Below, piece after piece: positions 43,092 through 52,847 of a DNA stretch of 64,000 nucleotides. The notes below the pieces were generated by a model. The model worked only from the letters and a program-made list of their open reading frames with translations, did not search any database and was not told the DNA's origin. Positions within the stretch are counted from its first letter, which is position 1; every line of letters begins with the position of its first letter. A program made the position numbers and the translations under genes. The DNA is from Lachnospiraceae bacterium (lineage in GTDB: Bacteria; Bacillota; Clostridia; Lachnospirales; Lachnospiraceae), in contig CABJBM010000008.1 in assembly GCA_902363835.1 (NCBI GenBank), forward strand, positions 62,001-126,000, given 5' to 3'.

Positions 43092-46000
43092 TTAAACGAT
43101 GCCGGGAAGGGTATCCATGTCCCACAAAATTTTGCTTCCTTTTTCCGTCTTTTTTACCAGCAGCTTCTTTCCGATCTGTTCCTTTAATTCCGTCACATGG
43201 GAGATGATCCCGATCAGCCTTCGTTCCCCTGCCAGCTCCTGAAGGATGCGGACCGCCTTAAGCCTGGATTCCTCATCAAGGGATCCAAAACCTTCGTCAA
43301 TAAAAAGGGCATCCATGCTCACATTCCCTGCCGTGTTTTGGATAATATCCGCCATGCCAAGAGCCATGGCCAATGCTGCCAGAAAGGATTCTCCGCCGGA
43401 AAGAGTCTTTACATCCCGTACCTTATCCGTTGCCATGGTGTATACATCCAGATCCAGACCTACCTCTCCCTGCTTTCCAAGGGTGTCTAAATCCCTGCAC
43501 TGGAGCAGGAACTGACCATCTGTCATAACGTCCAGCCGTTTGTTGGCCGCATGGATCATCTGGTTAAAATACTGTCTCTGGACATAGGTCTGAAAATCCA
43601 GACTGGCAGAACCTGTCATTTTCCCATTGGCAGTCTGGAATAAGGTGTGATACAGCCGGTACGTTTCTTCCAGCTGTTCTCTTTCCTTCCACAGCCGCAT
43701 GAGATTTTCAGCTGCCTGAAAGGCCCGGCTTCCAATGGCTGTGACCCTCGCCGCCCTGGCATGTAACTGTTTCTGTTCCTCTTTCAGGATTTCCGCCTGC
43801 TCCTTCCACTGCTCCGTTTCTATTCTCTCACATCCCTTGGTCTGTGCTTCATACTGGCTGTAAACGGTGCGGGCTTTTAAGCACTCCTTTTCGTAATTCC
43901 CGGTTTCCTGCTCCCACTCCCTCATGGTTTCTGGTGTCTGCCTTGCCCTGCGGTATTCCTCTTCCCCCGAAAATCCCAAAGCACTCAAGATGGACCGAAA
44001 GGCATCATATGCCTGTTCCATTGCAAGTCTCCACCTCTCTTCGCTTTCCTTTTCTGAAGCCAGACGGACCTTTTTTTCCCTTACCTTATCCTGTATATCC
44101 CGGAACCGCTTATCTGCCTGCTCCTCTGCTCTTAAAAGCTCTTCCTTTCTTTTTTGGAAGCGTTCCAGCTCTTCTATGGCTTTTTCTTCCTCAGGGTATG
44201 GAAGAAGCTTCTTTACCTGATCCATTTCAGCTAAAACAGCTGCCTTATTCACCTGTTTCTGCTGCCAGTCCTTCATTGCCTTTGTTTTTTCAAGCTCCAG
44301 CTCTTCAAGCCTGCTCCTGTCCGATCTTTTCTCCTCCAAAAGCTTCCTTAGGAGACGGTCTGCCTCCAAGGCCTCCTGCTCTTCCTTCTCCACTTCCTGA
44401 AGAAGTGCGCCCATCCGGCTTTTTTCATCAGACAGGCGGAGCTTCAGCTGTTCCTGAGGGAAGGAAGCGCCAAACCATTTTTCCTCCTCCCCTTCCAGCA
44501 GTTCCTTTTGGTGGCGGAATACTTCCAGTGCCCTGACGGCAGCCTGGGCTGCTTGGGAACGCCGTTCCTCTGCCTGGTTTCTGGCCTTCTTTGCCTGTTC
44601 CACCTCTTCCTGAGTGACAGCGCCATCTGTCAGCTCCGCTTTCATGGGATGGTGAGTGGAACCGCAGACAGGGCAGGGATTCCCCTCTGTCAGCTCCCTT
44701 GCCATAATCCCGGCCTGCAATGCCAGGAATTCCTGAAACCTGGCATTGTAATGCCTTTCAGCCTGCTCATACTCCCTCTGAGTCAATAAAGCCGCTTCCT
44801 GGCATTTTTCCTTTCTCTTGTCTGCTGCAGCTTCTTCCATGGCAGCCTTCTCAAGATATTCCATGGCCTGCTGCCGCTCCACAAGCCCTGCTTTTTTCTG
44901 TTTTACTTCCGGCAGATTTCCTGCTTTCTTCTCCGCCTGCTCCTGCATTGCTTCATTAAGAGATAACCGCTCTTTTAGGCGGGACAGCTCTGCTTCAATC
45001 TTGCAGAAGCTTTTCTCTGCTTCTTCTTCCTCTCTTTTCCGTTCTCCGGAAGCCTTTTCCACAGCTTTCCAGCGGGCATAAAGGGGCATGGCCTCCTTCA
45101 GCCGGTCAATGTAAACCGACAGCTTTGGCACTTCTTCTGCAGAAACCACTCTGGTTTCCTTTGCCTCTTTTTCTGCAGAAAAAAGAGCAAGAGCCATGTC
45201 CTCCAATTCCTTTTCAAGCTGTTGGCCTCTTTTTACAGCCGCTTCATATTCCTGCTTTTTATCCAAAAACTGAGTTTCCGGACCATTGGCCTTTTCCGCC
45301 CGGACAGCTTCCTTTAACCGTTCCGTCAGTTCCAGCCACTGTTCCTTCTGCCCTTCCAGAATATCCAGATGGACCTTTGCCTGTACAAGACCGTCAAAGA
45401 GACGGTTTACCTCTTCTGCCCGGCTTAATTGTCCCTCCACTTTGGAAAGAAGCTTTCCATTTTGATCCCGTTCCTCAGAAAGTGCTTGTTCCTTTTTCTT
45501 TATCTCCTCCAAAATGGAATCTAATAAGCTTTGGATTTCTTCTGTCTTTGTTTCTTTAAAATCTAAAAGCTCCCGCCATGAGTCCTCATAAAGACTTTCC
45601 TCTAAAAGCTCCACATTTTCAAGCTCATGAAAGCACATCTTACGGTTGTCTTCCATACTGTCATATAACAGGTTGTTCTGCTCTTTTAATTTCATCTGGA
45701 TGCGGCTGTAGATTCCGGTGTTGAAAATCCTGGAAAATATCTCCTTCCGCTCTCTGGAAGAGGCATGAAGGAGCCTTAAATAATCCCCCTGGGCGATCAT
45801 GGCAATTTGGGAAAACTGGTTCTGATCCACGCCCACAATTTCCTGGATCTTCTGGTTGATATCCCGAAGACTGCCTGCATACTCCGACCCATCAGGCAAA
45901 AGAAGGGAAGCCTTTGCCGGAACGGGAACAGCGGGATATTCCCCGTTTTTATTTCTCCGTTTGCTGATTCTTGTATAGGAAGGGCTTCTCGTAATCTCGT

Positions 46001-46265
46001 ACTTTTCGCCACCCTGGGAAAACTTCAGGGAAACATAGGTTTCCTGGTCATCCGCCCCATACTGGCTTCGCATCATGGAAGGCTCCCGTTTCTGCCCGCT
46101 GGTTTCCCCAAACAGGGCAAATGTCACCGCATCAAAAACAGTGGTCTTTCCTGCTCCCGTATCTCCGGTAATAAGGAAAATTCCGTGGCCGATTTTCTCA
46201 AAATCCACGGTTTCCTTTCCTCCATAGGAGCCAAAAGCGGACATGGTCAACTGCAATGGCTTCAT
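43092..46265 (-). CDS. sbcC: SbcC exonuclease subunit (SMC-like ATPase)
   Basis: A 1057-residue SMC-like protein. Walker A GDTGAGKTT is at about residues 35-43, long coiled coils follow on both sides of a zinc hook CPVCG (about residue 540), and the C-terminal head has LSGGESFLAALAMALGMAD and the Walker B ALFIDEGFGSLDEES. With SbcD it cleaves hairpins and protein-blocked DNA ends. The start overlaps the end of sbcD by 4 bp. Confidence 0.95.
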   Translation of the reverse strand: MKPLQLTMSAFGSYGGKETVDFEKIGHGIFLITGDTGAGKTTVFDAVTFALFGETSGQKREPSMMRSQYGADDQETYVSLKFSQGGEKYEITRSPSYTRISKRRNKNGEYPAVPVPAKASLLLPDGSEYAGSLRDINQKIQEIVGVDQNQFSQIAMIAQGDYLRLLHASSRERKEIFSRIFNTGIYSRIQMKLKEQNNLLYDSMEDNRKMCFHELENVELLEESLYEDSWRELLDFKETKTEEIQSLLDSILEEIKKKEQALSEERDQNGKLLSKVEGQLSRAEEVNRLFDGLVQAKVHLDILEGQKEQWLELTERLKEAVRAEKANGPETQFLDKKQEYEAAVKRGQQLEKELEDMALALFSAEKEAKETRVVSAEEVPKLSVYIDRLKEAMPLYARWKAVEKASGERKREEEEAEKSFCKIEAELSRLKERLSLNEAMQEQAEKKAGNLPEVKQKKAGLVERQQAMEYLEKAAMEEAAADKRKEKCQEAALLTQREYEQAERHYNARFQEFLALQAGIMARELTEGNPCPVCGSTHHPMKAELTDGAVTQEEVEQAKKARNQAEERRSQAAQAAVRALEVFRHQKELLEGEEEKWFGASFPQEQLKLRLSDEKSRMGALLQEVEKEEQEALEADRLLRKLLEEKRSDRSRLEELELEKTKAMKDWQQKQVNKAAVLAEMDQVKKLLPYPEEEKAIEELERFQKRKEELLRAEEQADKRFRDIQDKVREKKVRLASEKESEERWRLAMEQAYDAFRSILSALGFSGEEEYRRARQTPETMREWEQETGNYEKECLKARTVYSQYEAQTKGCERIETEQWKEQAEILKEEQKQLHARAARVTAIGSRAFQAAENLMRLWKEREQLEETYRLYHTLFQTANGKMTGSASLDFQTYVQRQYFNQMIHAANKRLDVMTDGQFLLQCRDLDTLGKQGEVGLDLDVYTMATDKVRDVKTLSGGESFLAALAMALGMADIIQNTAGNVSMDALFIDEGFGSLDEESRLKAVRILQELAGERRLIGIISHVTELKEQIGKKLLVKKTEKGSKILWDMDTLPGIV

Positions 46266-47431
46266 AATCCCTCTTCCTCCTTTGCCTCCTGTACGATCCG
46301 TTCCATAGCTTTTTCTTCCTCTTTTGTCATTTCTTTGCCTCTTACTGTCTTGTAAAACTGCCGGAATGCCTCCAGGGGATTGAGGACCGGAACCGTCTCC
46401 CCTTCTTCCAGCCGCTTTTGCCTGGTCCGTTCATTGTCCACCCGAAGCTCCAGTAAATGATCAAAAACCTCTTCCAAACGCTCTCTGACCCGGTAAGGCT
46501 CCTCTTCATCCGTAAGGGTGACGCTGACAAAATCATGGCGGTTTTCTTCCGTTGTCCTTTTAAGGATTTCAGATAAGCTTCCCCTTTCCCGCCTCACATC
46601 CTGGATTCCATAAAGGGGAAGAAACTCCAGTTCAGGCTCTTCCCCTTTTTTCCCCAGATTTACCACTGTGATTGATTTCTTATGGCTTTCCTCACTGACG
46701 GAATATTTATAAGGAGTGCCGCAGTACCGCACCCAAGGCCTGCCGACTCTTTGGGAACCGTGAAGATGGCCAAGTGCTACGTAATCAAAGGCAGAGAGAA
46801 GGGAAGCCTCCACCCGGTCTAAGCCTCCTGCCATGATAACCGCCTGCTCTGACTCACAGGTTTCCGGATCCTTATTACCTGCCGTGTAAAATTGATGGGA
46901 TAAAAGGACATTGCGCTCTTTCCCATCAATGGTTTCCCTCTCCAAAACAGCCCTTACAGCGCTTTCGTATCCATCCGGCTGGTTTTCCGGAAAAAGCTGC
47001 CTTACATATCCTGGCTTTAAAAAAGGAAGAAGGTAGAAATTTACCGGACCGTTTTCATCCTGCAATACCACCTGTTTTAGGTACTCCTCCTGGTTCCTGG
47101 GCGGGAACACGGATAAATGGATGCAATGCCGTTCCAGAAAAGCCCTGGCATAAGACAGGCGTTCCGGAGAATCATGATTTCCCGCAATGATCAGGACCGA
47201 AACCTGAGGCTCTATCCGGGAAAGTGCTTCCAGAAAATTGCCGAACATGGTATATGCCTCTCCGGAAGGAGCCGTTTTATCATAGATGTCGCCGCAGATG
47301 AGAACCGCCTCCGGATGATGGACCGCTGCGTAATCCACGATCTGGTTTAAGACCGCTTCCTGATTCTCTTTTAAGCTGTAACCATTTAACTGTTTTCCGA
47401 TATGCAGATCAGACAGATGAAAAATCTTCAT
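46262..47431 (-). CDS. sbcD: SbcD exonuclease subunit
   Basis: A 389-residue Mre11-family nuclease with the metallophosphatase motifs DLHIGKQ, GDIYD, IAGNHDSPER and, further on, LGHLHGSQ. The C terminus is a charged helical region that contacts the SbcC coiled coil. It lies 69 bp downstream of the large helicase-nuclease gene and overlaps sbcC. Confidence 0.95.
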   Translation of the reverse strand: MKIFHLSDLHIGKQLNGYSLKENQEAVLNQIVDYAAVHHPEAVLICGDIYDKTAPSGEAYTMFGNFLEALSRIEPQVSVLIIAGNHDSPERLSYARAFLERHCIHLSVFPPRNQEEYLKQVVLQDENGPVNFYLLPFLKPGYVRQLFPENQPDGYESAVRAVLERETIDGKERNVLLSHQFYTAGNKDPETCESEQAVIMAGGLDRVEASLLSAFDYVALGHLHGSQRVGRPWVRYCGTPYKYSVSEESHKKSITVVNLGKKGEEPELEFLPLYGIQDVRRERGSLSEILKRTTEENRHDFVSVTLTDEEEPYRVRERLEEVFDHLLELRVDNERTRQKRLEEGETVPVLNPLEAFRQFYKTVRGKEMTKEEEKAMERIVQEAKEEEGL

Positions 47432-47500
47432 GTTTCCTCCTCCCTGCCCATGCTTTTGGGCATAACGGTATACCCAAAGGGTGTTACCTCCAGAACTCTT

Positions 47501-50500
47501 TTATCTTAAATGTTTAAAATACTCTTCCAGCACATGCTTGATATAATAATACCTTCTTGCATAGGAATTTTCCACCCGGATCAGCTCAAATCCATGGTCC
47601 CGGCATATGGCCTCTTTCCTCTTATCCCGCCTTTTCACGGACTCATCTTCCAGATGTTCCTTTCCATCCAGTTCAATAGCCAGCACCGGGATCTCCCTGT
47701 CACCAAATTCCTTCTCATACAGAACGAAATCAAACCGCCCATTGTAAAACAGGCCGTCTCCCGTGGTATTTTCTTCAAATACCTGGGATATTGATACTTC
47801 CTTTTTTACGGAGCATTTTCTGTTATCACCCAGTATGTTCTCAAGGGCATGGTTTAGGCTTGTCAAAAAGGCCCTTTCCGTTTCCGTACTGTAAGGTTTT
47901 ACGCCCAAAGCCCTGGAATGGACCTCATCAGGGGTGACCTTACAGCTTCCCTTTGTCTTTACATATTCCACCAGCTCATATACGTCATCCTTTTCCTCTT
48001 CCCGGTGGAGCCTGTCCAGGTTCTTCCTGTCAGATACGATCACAAGCTGCTCCCTTGCCCTTGAGGTAGCCACATTGATCAGCTCCCGGTTGTTTTTAAG
48101 CCACTCATAAGTTTTTTCAGTGGTCTGGTCCGTAATAGCCAGAGAAAACAGGATGATATCCTTTTCATCTCCCTGAAAGGCATGAACCGTGCCGCAGCTT
48201 ACGTCATGGAGTCCATGTTCAGCCAGCATTTCGCTGATGCATTCCTTCTGATTGGTAAAGGGGGTTATGATACCGATTTTCCGGTCAGGGAAGGTTCTCA
48301 CATACTCTGCAATGATTTCCGCTTCTCTAGGAGCCGTGTTCTTGTAATCCGTCCGGTTGTCCTGGACATCCAGAAAGACCAGAGGCTGTTCCGCCTGGAC
48401 CCTGCTGTCTATGTTCAGCCGGTTATTATAATATTTCATGTTGTTAAACTGGATGATCTGTTTGCTGCAGCGGTAATGATGGCGGAGCAGGATCTCATCG
48501 CTGACGGAATCATTGGCAAGAAAGGCCTTGTATATGGAGTTTTTGCAGTAATCATATTCATCGGGAACCATGTACCGTTTCTTTAATATCTCATTGTCCT
48601 TTCGGTCCAGGAGGATCACCGGATTTAACTGCTGGGGATCCCCTACTAGCATTAAATTCTCCCCGCGGATAATGGGAACCAGGGAAAGGGCTGTGTTGCA
48701 CTGGCTGGCTTCATCCATTACCACCAGATCAAAATACGGTTCCGGATGACCGATTTTATGGGAGGAAATGCAGGTGGAAGCCACAACCGGAAAGATGCGC
48801 AGGAATTTCCTTACATTTTCAGGATTTCCCAGATATTCATTAAAGGCCTTTACCTGGTATTCCTTGTCCTTCATCTCCACAATATTCCACAAATCTGCGT
48901 TCTTAGGCTCTCCAAGCCTTTTTAAATATTTTACGGAAGTAAAGTAAAGATACTTTTTAAACTCTTCTTCATCGTTATCCAGAAGTGCCAGGGCCTGTTC
49001 ATCGGTTACCTCTCCGATTTTTGCCAGCCGTTCCTGCACCCGCTCCAGCTGACGGCCCTGAAGATCTGTTTGAAAGGTCAGATGCTTATTGACCCCCATG
49101 AGGCATTCAATGGCTTCCTTCTGTTCTCTTAAAGCCAGGATCTCCTCGTGCCTTTTAAGAAGAGCGGTCAGCTGCTTCATGCGGTTTGCCTTATCGTCCC
49201 TGTTCTTTTCCAGGGTATTTTCAAACACCTTCCATTTTTTCACCTGCTGGTAAAGCTCCTTTATATGGACAAGAGCCTTAGAAACCTTTTCATCGCTTCC
49301 CAAACGGATGACCGGAAAAGGGATCAGGCCGTTTCCTTTGTAGGAAATTGCCTGAAGATCCTTTACCACAGTATCAATGGGATGATTATTATAGGAAGTG
49401 AGAAGAACTGTTTTTTCGTTAAAAAACGCTGTCACAATGGTATTGACAATGGAATAAGATTTTCCTGTTCCGGGAGGCCCCTGAACATAGGTCACCGGAT
49501 ATTTCACGGCATTGTGAATGGCAAGAAGCTGATCTAAATTTGCCCGGCGCTGCAGCAGGGTAATGGGATAATCCTTTCTTCTTCCAGGCTTTGCGGTAAG
49601 GTTTCCAAAAAAAGCTCTGACAGGGTAGGTTGCCCGGTCTTCTTCAAACATAGTAAGTATGCCGCCGTATTCGTAGTTTAAATCCACCTTTACCTCGGAT
49701 TCCAGTGCAATGAGGTAGGGCCTGTCATCCACTCCCCCGGCTGCCCGGCTGCCGCTCATAATCCGGTTCTTTATAAGTTCCTGATTTTTTTCAAAATCCT
49801 CCAAAAGCTCATGCTCGGAAGGATCCAGAAACTTTCGGATGCTCTGGCACTCTCCGCTGACGGTGAATTCCCTGCATATGGTGATCTCTTTCGCCGGCTT
49901 CAGCACACGTTTCTTTACATCAAGAAAAAGCCGTTTGTATGCCAGGACATAAAGGGATTCCCGCTTTCTCCCCTTTCCTTTGACCACAATGCTGAGCACG
50001 TTCATGGAAAGCTGGCGCAGCTTCCAGTTCTTCCTGTTCCCCGCTCCTGCTGCCTCTTCCTGAAAACGGTTCACAATCTCTTTAAACTGCGCATCGCTTA
50101 AGGCATACTCTCCCTCGGCCAGGCACTCCCCATCCAGGTGATGAATGAGTGAGTAATCGCTTTGATAGGGCCTTGTATCCAAACGGCTGCAATCCGTTAA
50201 GTAATCCAGTATCTTTAAATTCACAGAGGAGGCAAAGAGATTCCGGTATTTTTCCGGATTTTCACTGATATCCCGGACAAGATGAGGGTTTCCCTCATAG
50301 TAGGAACCGTCTACTACAGAAGAAGACAGGATGGAATCCACATAAATATACGGAAATTTGTCCGTCGTAAACAAAGTAAGGTGAAATCCTTCCACCTCCA
50401 GGGTTTTGTTCTTTGGGTCAATGCCGTGAACAGCAATCCAGTATTTGGTTATTTCATCCTTTTTGTTCCTGTATTCAATGCTCAGCCACTTTCCCTCATG

Positions 50501-50536
50501 GACTGCTCTAAAAATATTTCTGGCTGTTTGTTCCAT
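47501..50536 (-). CDS. SF1 helicase with C-terminal DUF2726-like nuclease domain
   Basis: A 1011-residue protein. The first 85 residues resemble a WYL-like beta domain (low confidence). The helicase core has Walker A GPPGTGKS (about 353-360), the Walker B DEASQCN, the Q/GDPQQL motif, and late helicase motifs VHAFQGDEKDIIL and NVATSRAREQL, as in Dna2/Upf1-type SF1B enzymes. A coiled insertion lies between motifs I and II. The last 120 residues match DUF2726, with RFDFVLYE, AIELDGKEH and a downstream D..K, i.e. a PD-(D/E)xK-type nuclease. The gene lies between recQ and sbcDC on the same strand. Genome defence or repair is inferred. Confidence 0.85.
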   Translation of the reverse strand: MEQTARNIFRAVHEGKWLSIEYRNKKDEITKYWIAVHGIDPKNKTLEVEGFHLTLFTTDKFPYIYVDSILSSSVVDGSYYEGNPHLVRDISENPEKYRNLFASSVNLKILDYLTDCSRLDTRPYQSDYSLIHHLDGECLAEGEYALSDAQFKEIVNRFQEEAAGAGNRKNWKLRQLSMNVLSIVVKGKGRKRESLYVLAYKRLFLDVKKRVLKPAKEITICREFTVSGECQSIRKFLDPSEHELLEDFEKNQELIKNRIMSGSRAAGGVDDRPYLIALESEVKVDLNYEYGGILTMFEEDRATYPVRAFFGNLTAKPGRRKDYPITLLQRRANLDQLLAIHNAVKYPVTYVQGPPGTGKSYSIVNTIVTAFFNEKTVLLTSYNNHPIDTVVKDLQAISYKGNGLIPFPVIRLGSDEKVSKALVHIKELYQQVKKWKVFENTLEKNRDDKANRMKQLTALLKRHEEILALREQKEAIECLMGVNKHLTFQTDLQGRQLERVQERLAKIGEVTDEQALALLDNDEEEFKKYLYFTSVKYLKRLGEPKNADLWNIVEMKDKEYQVKAFNEYLGNPENVRKFLRIFPVVASTCISSHKIGHPEPYFDLVVMDEASQCNTALSLVPIIRGENLMLVGDPQQLNPVILLDRKDNEILKKRYMVPDEYDYCKNSIYKAFLANDSVSDEILLRHHYRCSKQIIQFNNMKYYNNRLNIDSRVQAEQPLVFLDVQDNRTDYKNTAPREAEIIAEYVRTFPDRKIGIITPFTNQKECISEMLAEHGLHDVSCGTVHAFQGDEKDIILFSLAITDQTTEKTYEWLKNNRELINVATSRAREQLVIVSDRKNLDRLHREEEKDDVYELVEYVKTKGSCKVTPDEVHSRALGVKPYSTETERAFLTSLNHALENILGDNRKCSVKKEVSISQVFEENTTGDGLFYNGRFDFVLYEKEFGDREIPVLAIELDGKEHLEDESVKRRDKRKEAICRDHGFELIRVENSYARRYYYIKHVLEEYFKHLR

Positions 50537-50653
50537 AAAAAGTCATCCTTTGCGCTCTGTGCCTTTTATCTGTTTTTCCAATCATACCATAAGTTTCAGG
50601 CTCTGAACAGGGAGAGAACGGAATCCGCTTTTATGGGAAAATATAAAAAACAA

Positions 50654-52486
50654 TTACAGGAATACCTTTAAAAACCTCTCCCCATATTTCTCAAACTTAA
50701 ATTCTCCAACTCCTGAGACTGTCAGCATCTCTTCTTTTGTCTTTGGCTTTATTACAGACATATGTACCAGGGTTTTGTCAGAAAATACGATATAGGGCGG
50801 CACCTTTTCCTCTTTGGCGATTTCCAGCCGTAACATCCGCAGAGTTTCAAACAAAGCAGTCTCCCCTTCTGTTAATTCCAGAGTAGAGGCATTGGGTTTC
50901 TTTATCTTTTTTCCACTCTTTCCTTTTTCTGCAGGCTCCTGTTCCTTAGCCATCTTCATGACCACGGACTCTCCCTCTTCCAGAACCTCTCCGGATTTAT
51001 CCGTCAGCTTTACAATGGTGTATTCATCGTTGGTAATTGCCAGCCAGTCGTTTAAAAACAAATGATTCATTACCTGCCTCAGTTTATAGGCAGGAACCTT
51101 TGCCAGGCTGCCATAATGAGGGTTCTCATTCATCCGGTAATTTCTGATCTTTGCAGTATTGGCACCGTGAACCGTATCAATGATCACAGCAGTTCCGTAT
51201 CTCTGCCTGCTGGTTCTTACGCAGCCCATCAATTCTTTCGCAATATCCGTCACATCCACAGTCTCAAACTGGCTTAAGCAGTTAGAACAGTTCCCGCAGT
51301 AATTCTCTCCATACTCCCCAAAATACCGTAAAATGTAATCCCTGAGGCATTCGTTTGTAAAAGAGTAAAAGGTCATCTTTTTAAGCCGTTCACGATCCCG
51401 TTCCATAACCATCCGGCGGGTAAGGGAATCCAGCTCCTGATTGTCCTGGTTATTGTCAATAAACATCTGGTTTGTCACCACATCCTGACCGCTGTACAGC
51501 AGGATACATTCCCCCGGCTCCCCATCTCTGGAACACCGGCCTACTTCCTGATAGTAGGATTCCAGGTTTTTTGGCATGTTGTAATGAATGACAAACCTTA
51601 CATTGGATTTATCAATTCCCATTCCAAATGCATTGGTAGCCACCATGATCTGGCTTCTGTCGTAAATGAAATCATCCTGATTCTTTTGCCGTTCTTCATC
51701 CCTTAGCCCTGCATGATACCTGGTCGCCGAAAATCCTTCTTCATTCAGCCGGTCACACACCTCTTCCACCAGCTTTCTGGTCAGGCAGTAAATGATTCCG
51801 CACTGATTGGGATGGCACTCCACATAGTTCTTTAAAGTGGCATATTTATCCTTAGGTGACTGAACACCCAGATAGAGATTAGGCCTGTCATATCCGGTGG
51901 ACACCACGGCAGGTTCCCGGAGCATGAGAATATCAATGACATCCTCACGGACCTCTTTTGTAGCGGTGGCTGTAAAAGCGCTGATCACCGGACGCTTGGG
52001 AAGCCTGTCAATGAAATCCACGATTTTTAAATAGCTGGGCCTGAAATCCTGTCCCCATTGGGAAACACAGTGAGCCTCATCTACCGCTACCATGGAAATG
52101 TTTGTATTCAATGCAAAATCCAGAAATTCATCCGTCACAAGACGTTCCGGTGCTACATAAATAATGGGATACCGCCCTTCCCGTGCATAGGCCAGGGCCT
52201 TATAATACTGACTTGCAGTCAAAGAACTGTTAAGATATGCGGCATGAATGCCTGCCTGATTGAGAGTTGTTACCTGATCTTTCATAAGAGAGATCAAAGG
52301 GGAAATGACCAGTGTGATTCCTTCCATCATGAGAGCGGGAATCTGGAAACACAGGGACTTTCCTGAACCGGTGGGCATAATTCCAAGGGCATCCCTTCCG
52401 GCCAAAATGCTGTCAATAAGAATTTCCTGCCCTTCCCGGAAACTGTCGTAACCGAAATAGTGCTTTAATGCTTGAAGTTTATCCAT
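50654..52486 (-). CDS. recQ: ATP-dependent DNA helicase RecQ
   Basis: A 610-residue RecQ helicase. It has Walker A MPTGSGKS, DEAHCVSQWGQDFRP, the arginine-finger region YHAGLRDEER, QEVGRCSRDG, the RQC zinc site ending YCGNCSNCL, a winged helix and a C-terminal HRDC domain (about 530-605). It unwinds recombination and replication intermediates. No strong ribosome site is near the ATG. It is the first gene of the leftward repair group. Confidence 0.95.
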   Translation of the reverse strand: MDKLQALKHYFGYDSFREGQEILIDSILAGRDALGIMPTGSGKSLCFQIPALMMEGITLVISPLISLMKDQVTTLNQAGIHAAYLNSSLTASQYYKALAYAREGRYPIIYVAPERLVTDEFLDFALNTNISMVAVDEAHCVSQWGQDFRPSYLKIVDFIDRLPKRPVISAFTATATKEVREDVIDILMLREPAVVSTGYDRPNLYLGVQSPKDKYATLKNYVECHPNQCGIIYCLTRKLVEEVCDRLNEEGFSATRYHAGLRDEERQKNQDDFIYDRSQIMVATNAFGMGIDKSNVRFVIHYNMPKNLESYYQEVGRCSRDGEPGECILLYSGQDVVTNQMFIDNNQDNQELDSLTRRMVMERDRERLKKMTFYSFTNECLRDYILRYFGEYGENYCGNCSNCLSQFETVDVTDIAKELMGCVRTSRQRYGTAVIIDTVHGANTAKIRNYRMNENPHYGSLAKVPAYKLRQVMNHLFLNDWLAITNDEYTIVKLTDKSGEVLEEGESVVMKMAKEQEPAEKGKSGKKIKKPNASTLELTEGETALFETLRMLRLEIAKEEKVPPYIVFSDKTLVHMSVIKPKTKEEMLTVSGVGEFKFEKYGERFLKVFL

Positions 52487-52535
52487 ATAGCTTTTGTTTC
52501 TGCTCCTTATCCTTTGTTTTTACTTTGCTGTTTCC

Positions 52536-52560
52536 ATTATACCATTTGTATTTCAAATAC
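52536..52560 (-). promoter_or_regulatory. Putative recQ promoter element
   Basis: A TATAAT hexamer on the minus strand (52536-52541) lies 50 bp upstream of recQ, with the palindrome GTATTT-C-AAATAC (52548-52560) in the spacer. No convincing -35 was found, and the palindrome may be an operator. Apart from this and the GH43 terminator, the 52487-52847 gap holds nothing I can support. Confidence 0.4.
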
Positions 52561-52716
52561 GCTACAAAGTTTCTTGAATTTAGAGATTTAAATATCATAT
52601 CCGTACCTTCCCTTTCATCACCTTCCAGTAAAGAATCGGGAGATATATTGGTTCTGCACAATAGAAGTATATCACCGGTTAAACAAAATGCCAATTTCCC
52701 TTTTTTATACCAGACG

Positions 52717-52762
52717 AAAAAAAGACCGTCTCTGTTCTATATATCAAACAGCATGGCGGCCT
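52717..52762 (-). terminator. Terminator of the GH43 operon
   Basis: Imperfect hairpin (CTGTT/AACAG inner pair and GGCGGCC/GACCGTC outer) followed by TTTTTTT (minus strand, 52717-52723), about 85 bp past the GH43 stop. Confidence 0.65.
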
Positions 52763-52847
52763 CTCTTTTCTATTTCTAACCCGTTCCTTACAAAAAACAA
52801 TGGTTTTATAATCAATCTGCCCTACATGATGTATTCTTATTGAATAC

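Noticed and set aside
43844..45559. Long plus-strand open frames opposite sbcC
   Set aside because: They are mirror frames of the Glu/Lys-rich coiled coil, with Pro/Ser/Leu-rich translations and no ribosome sites.
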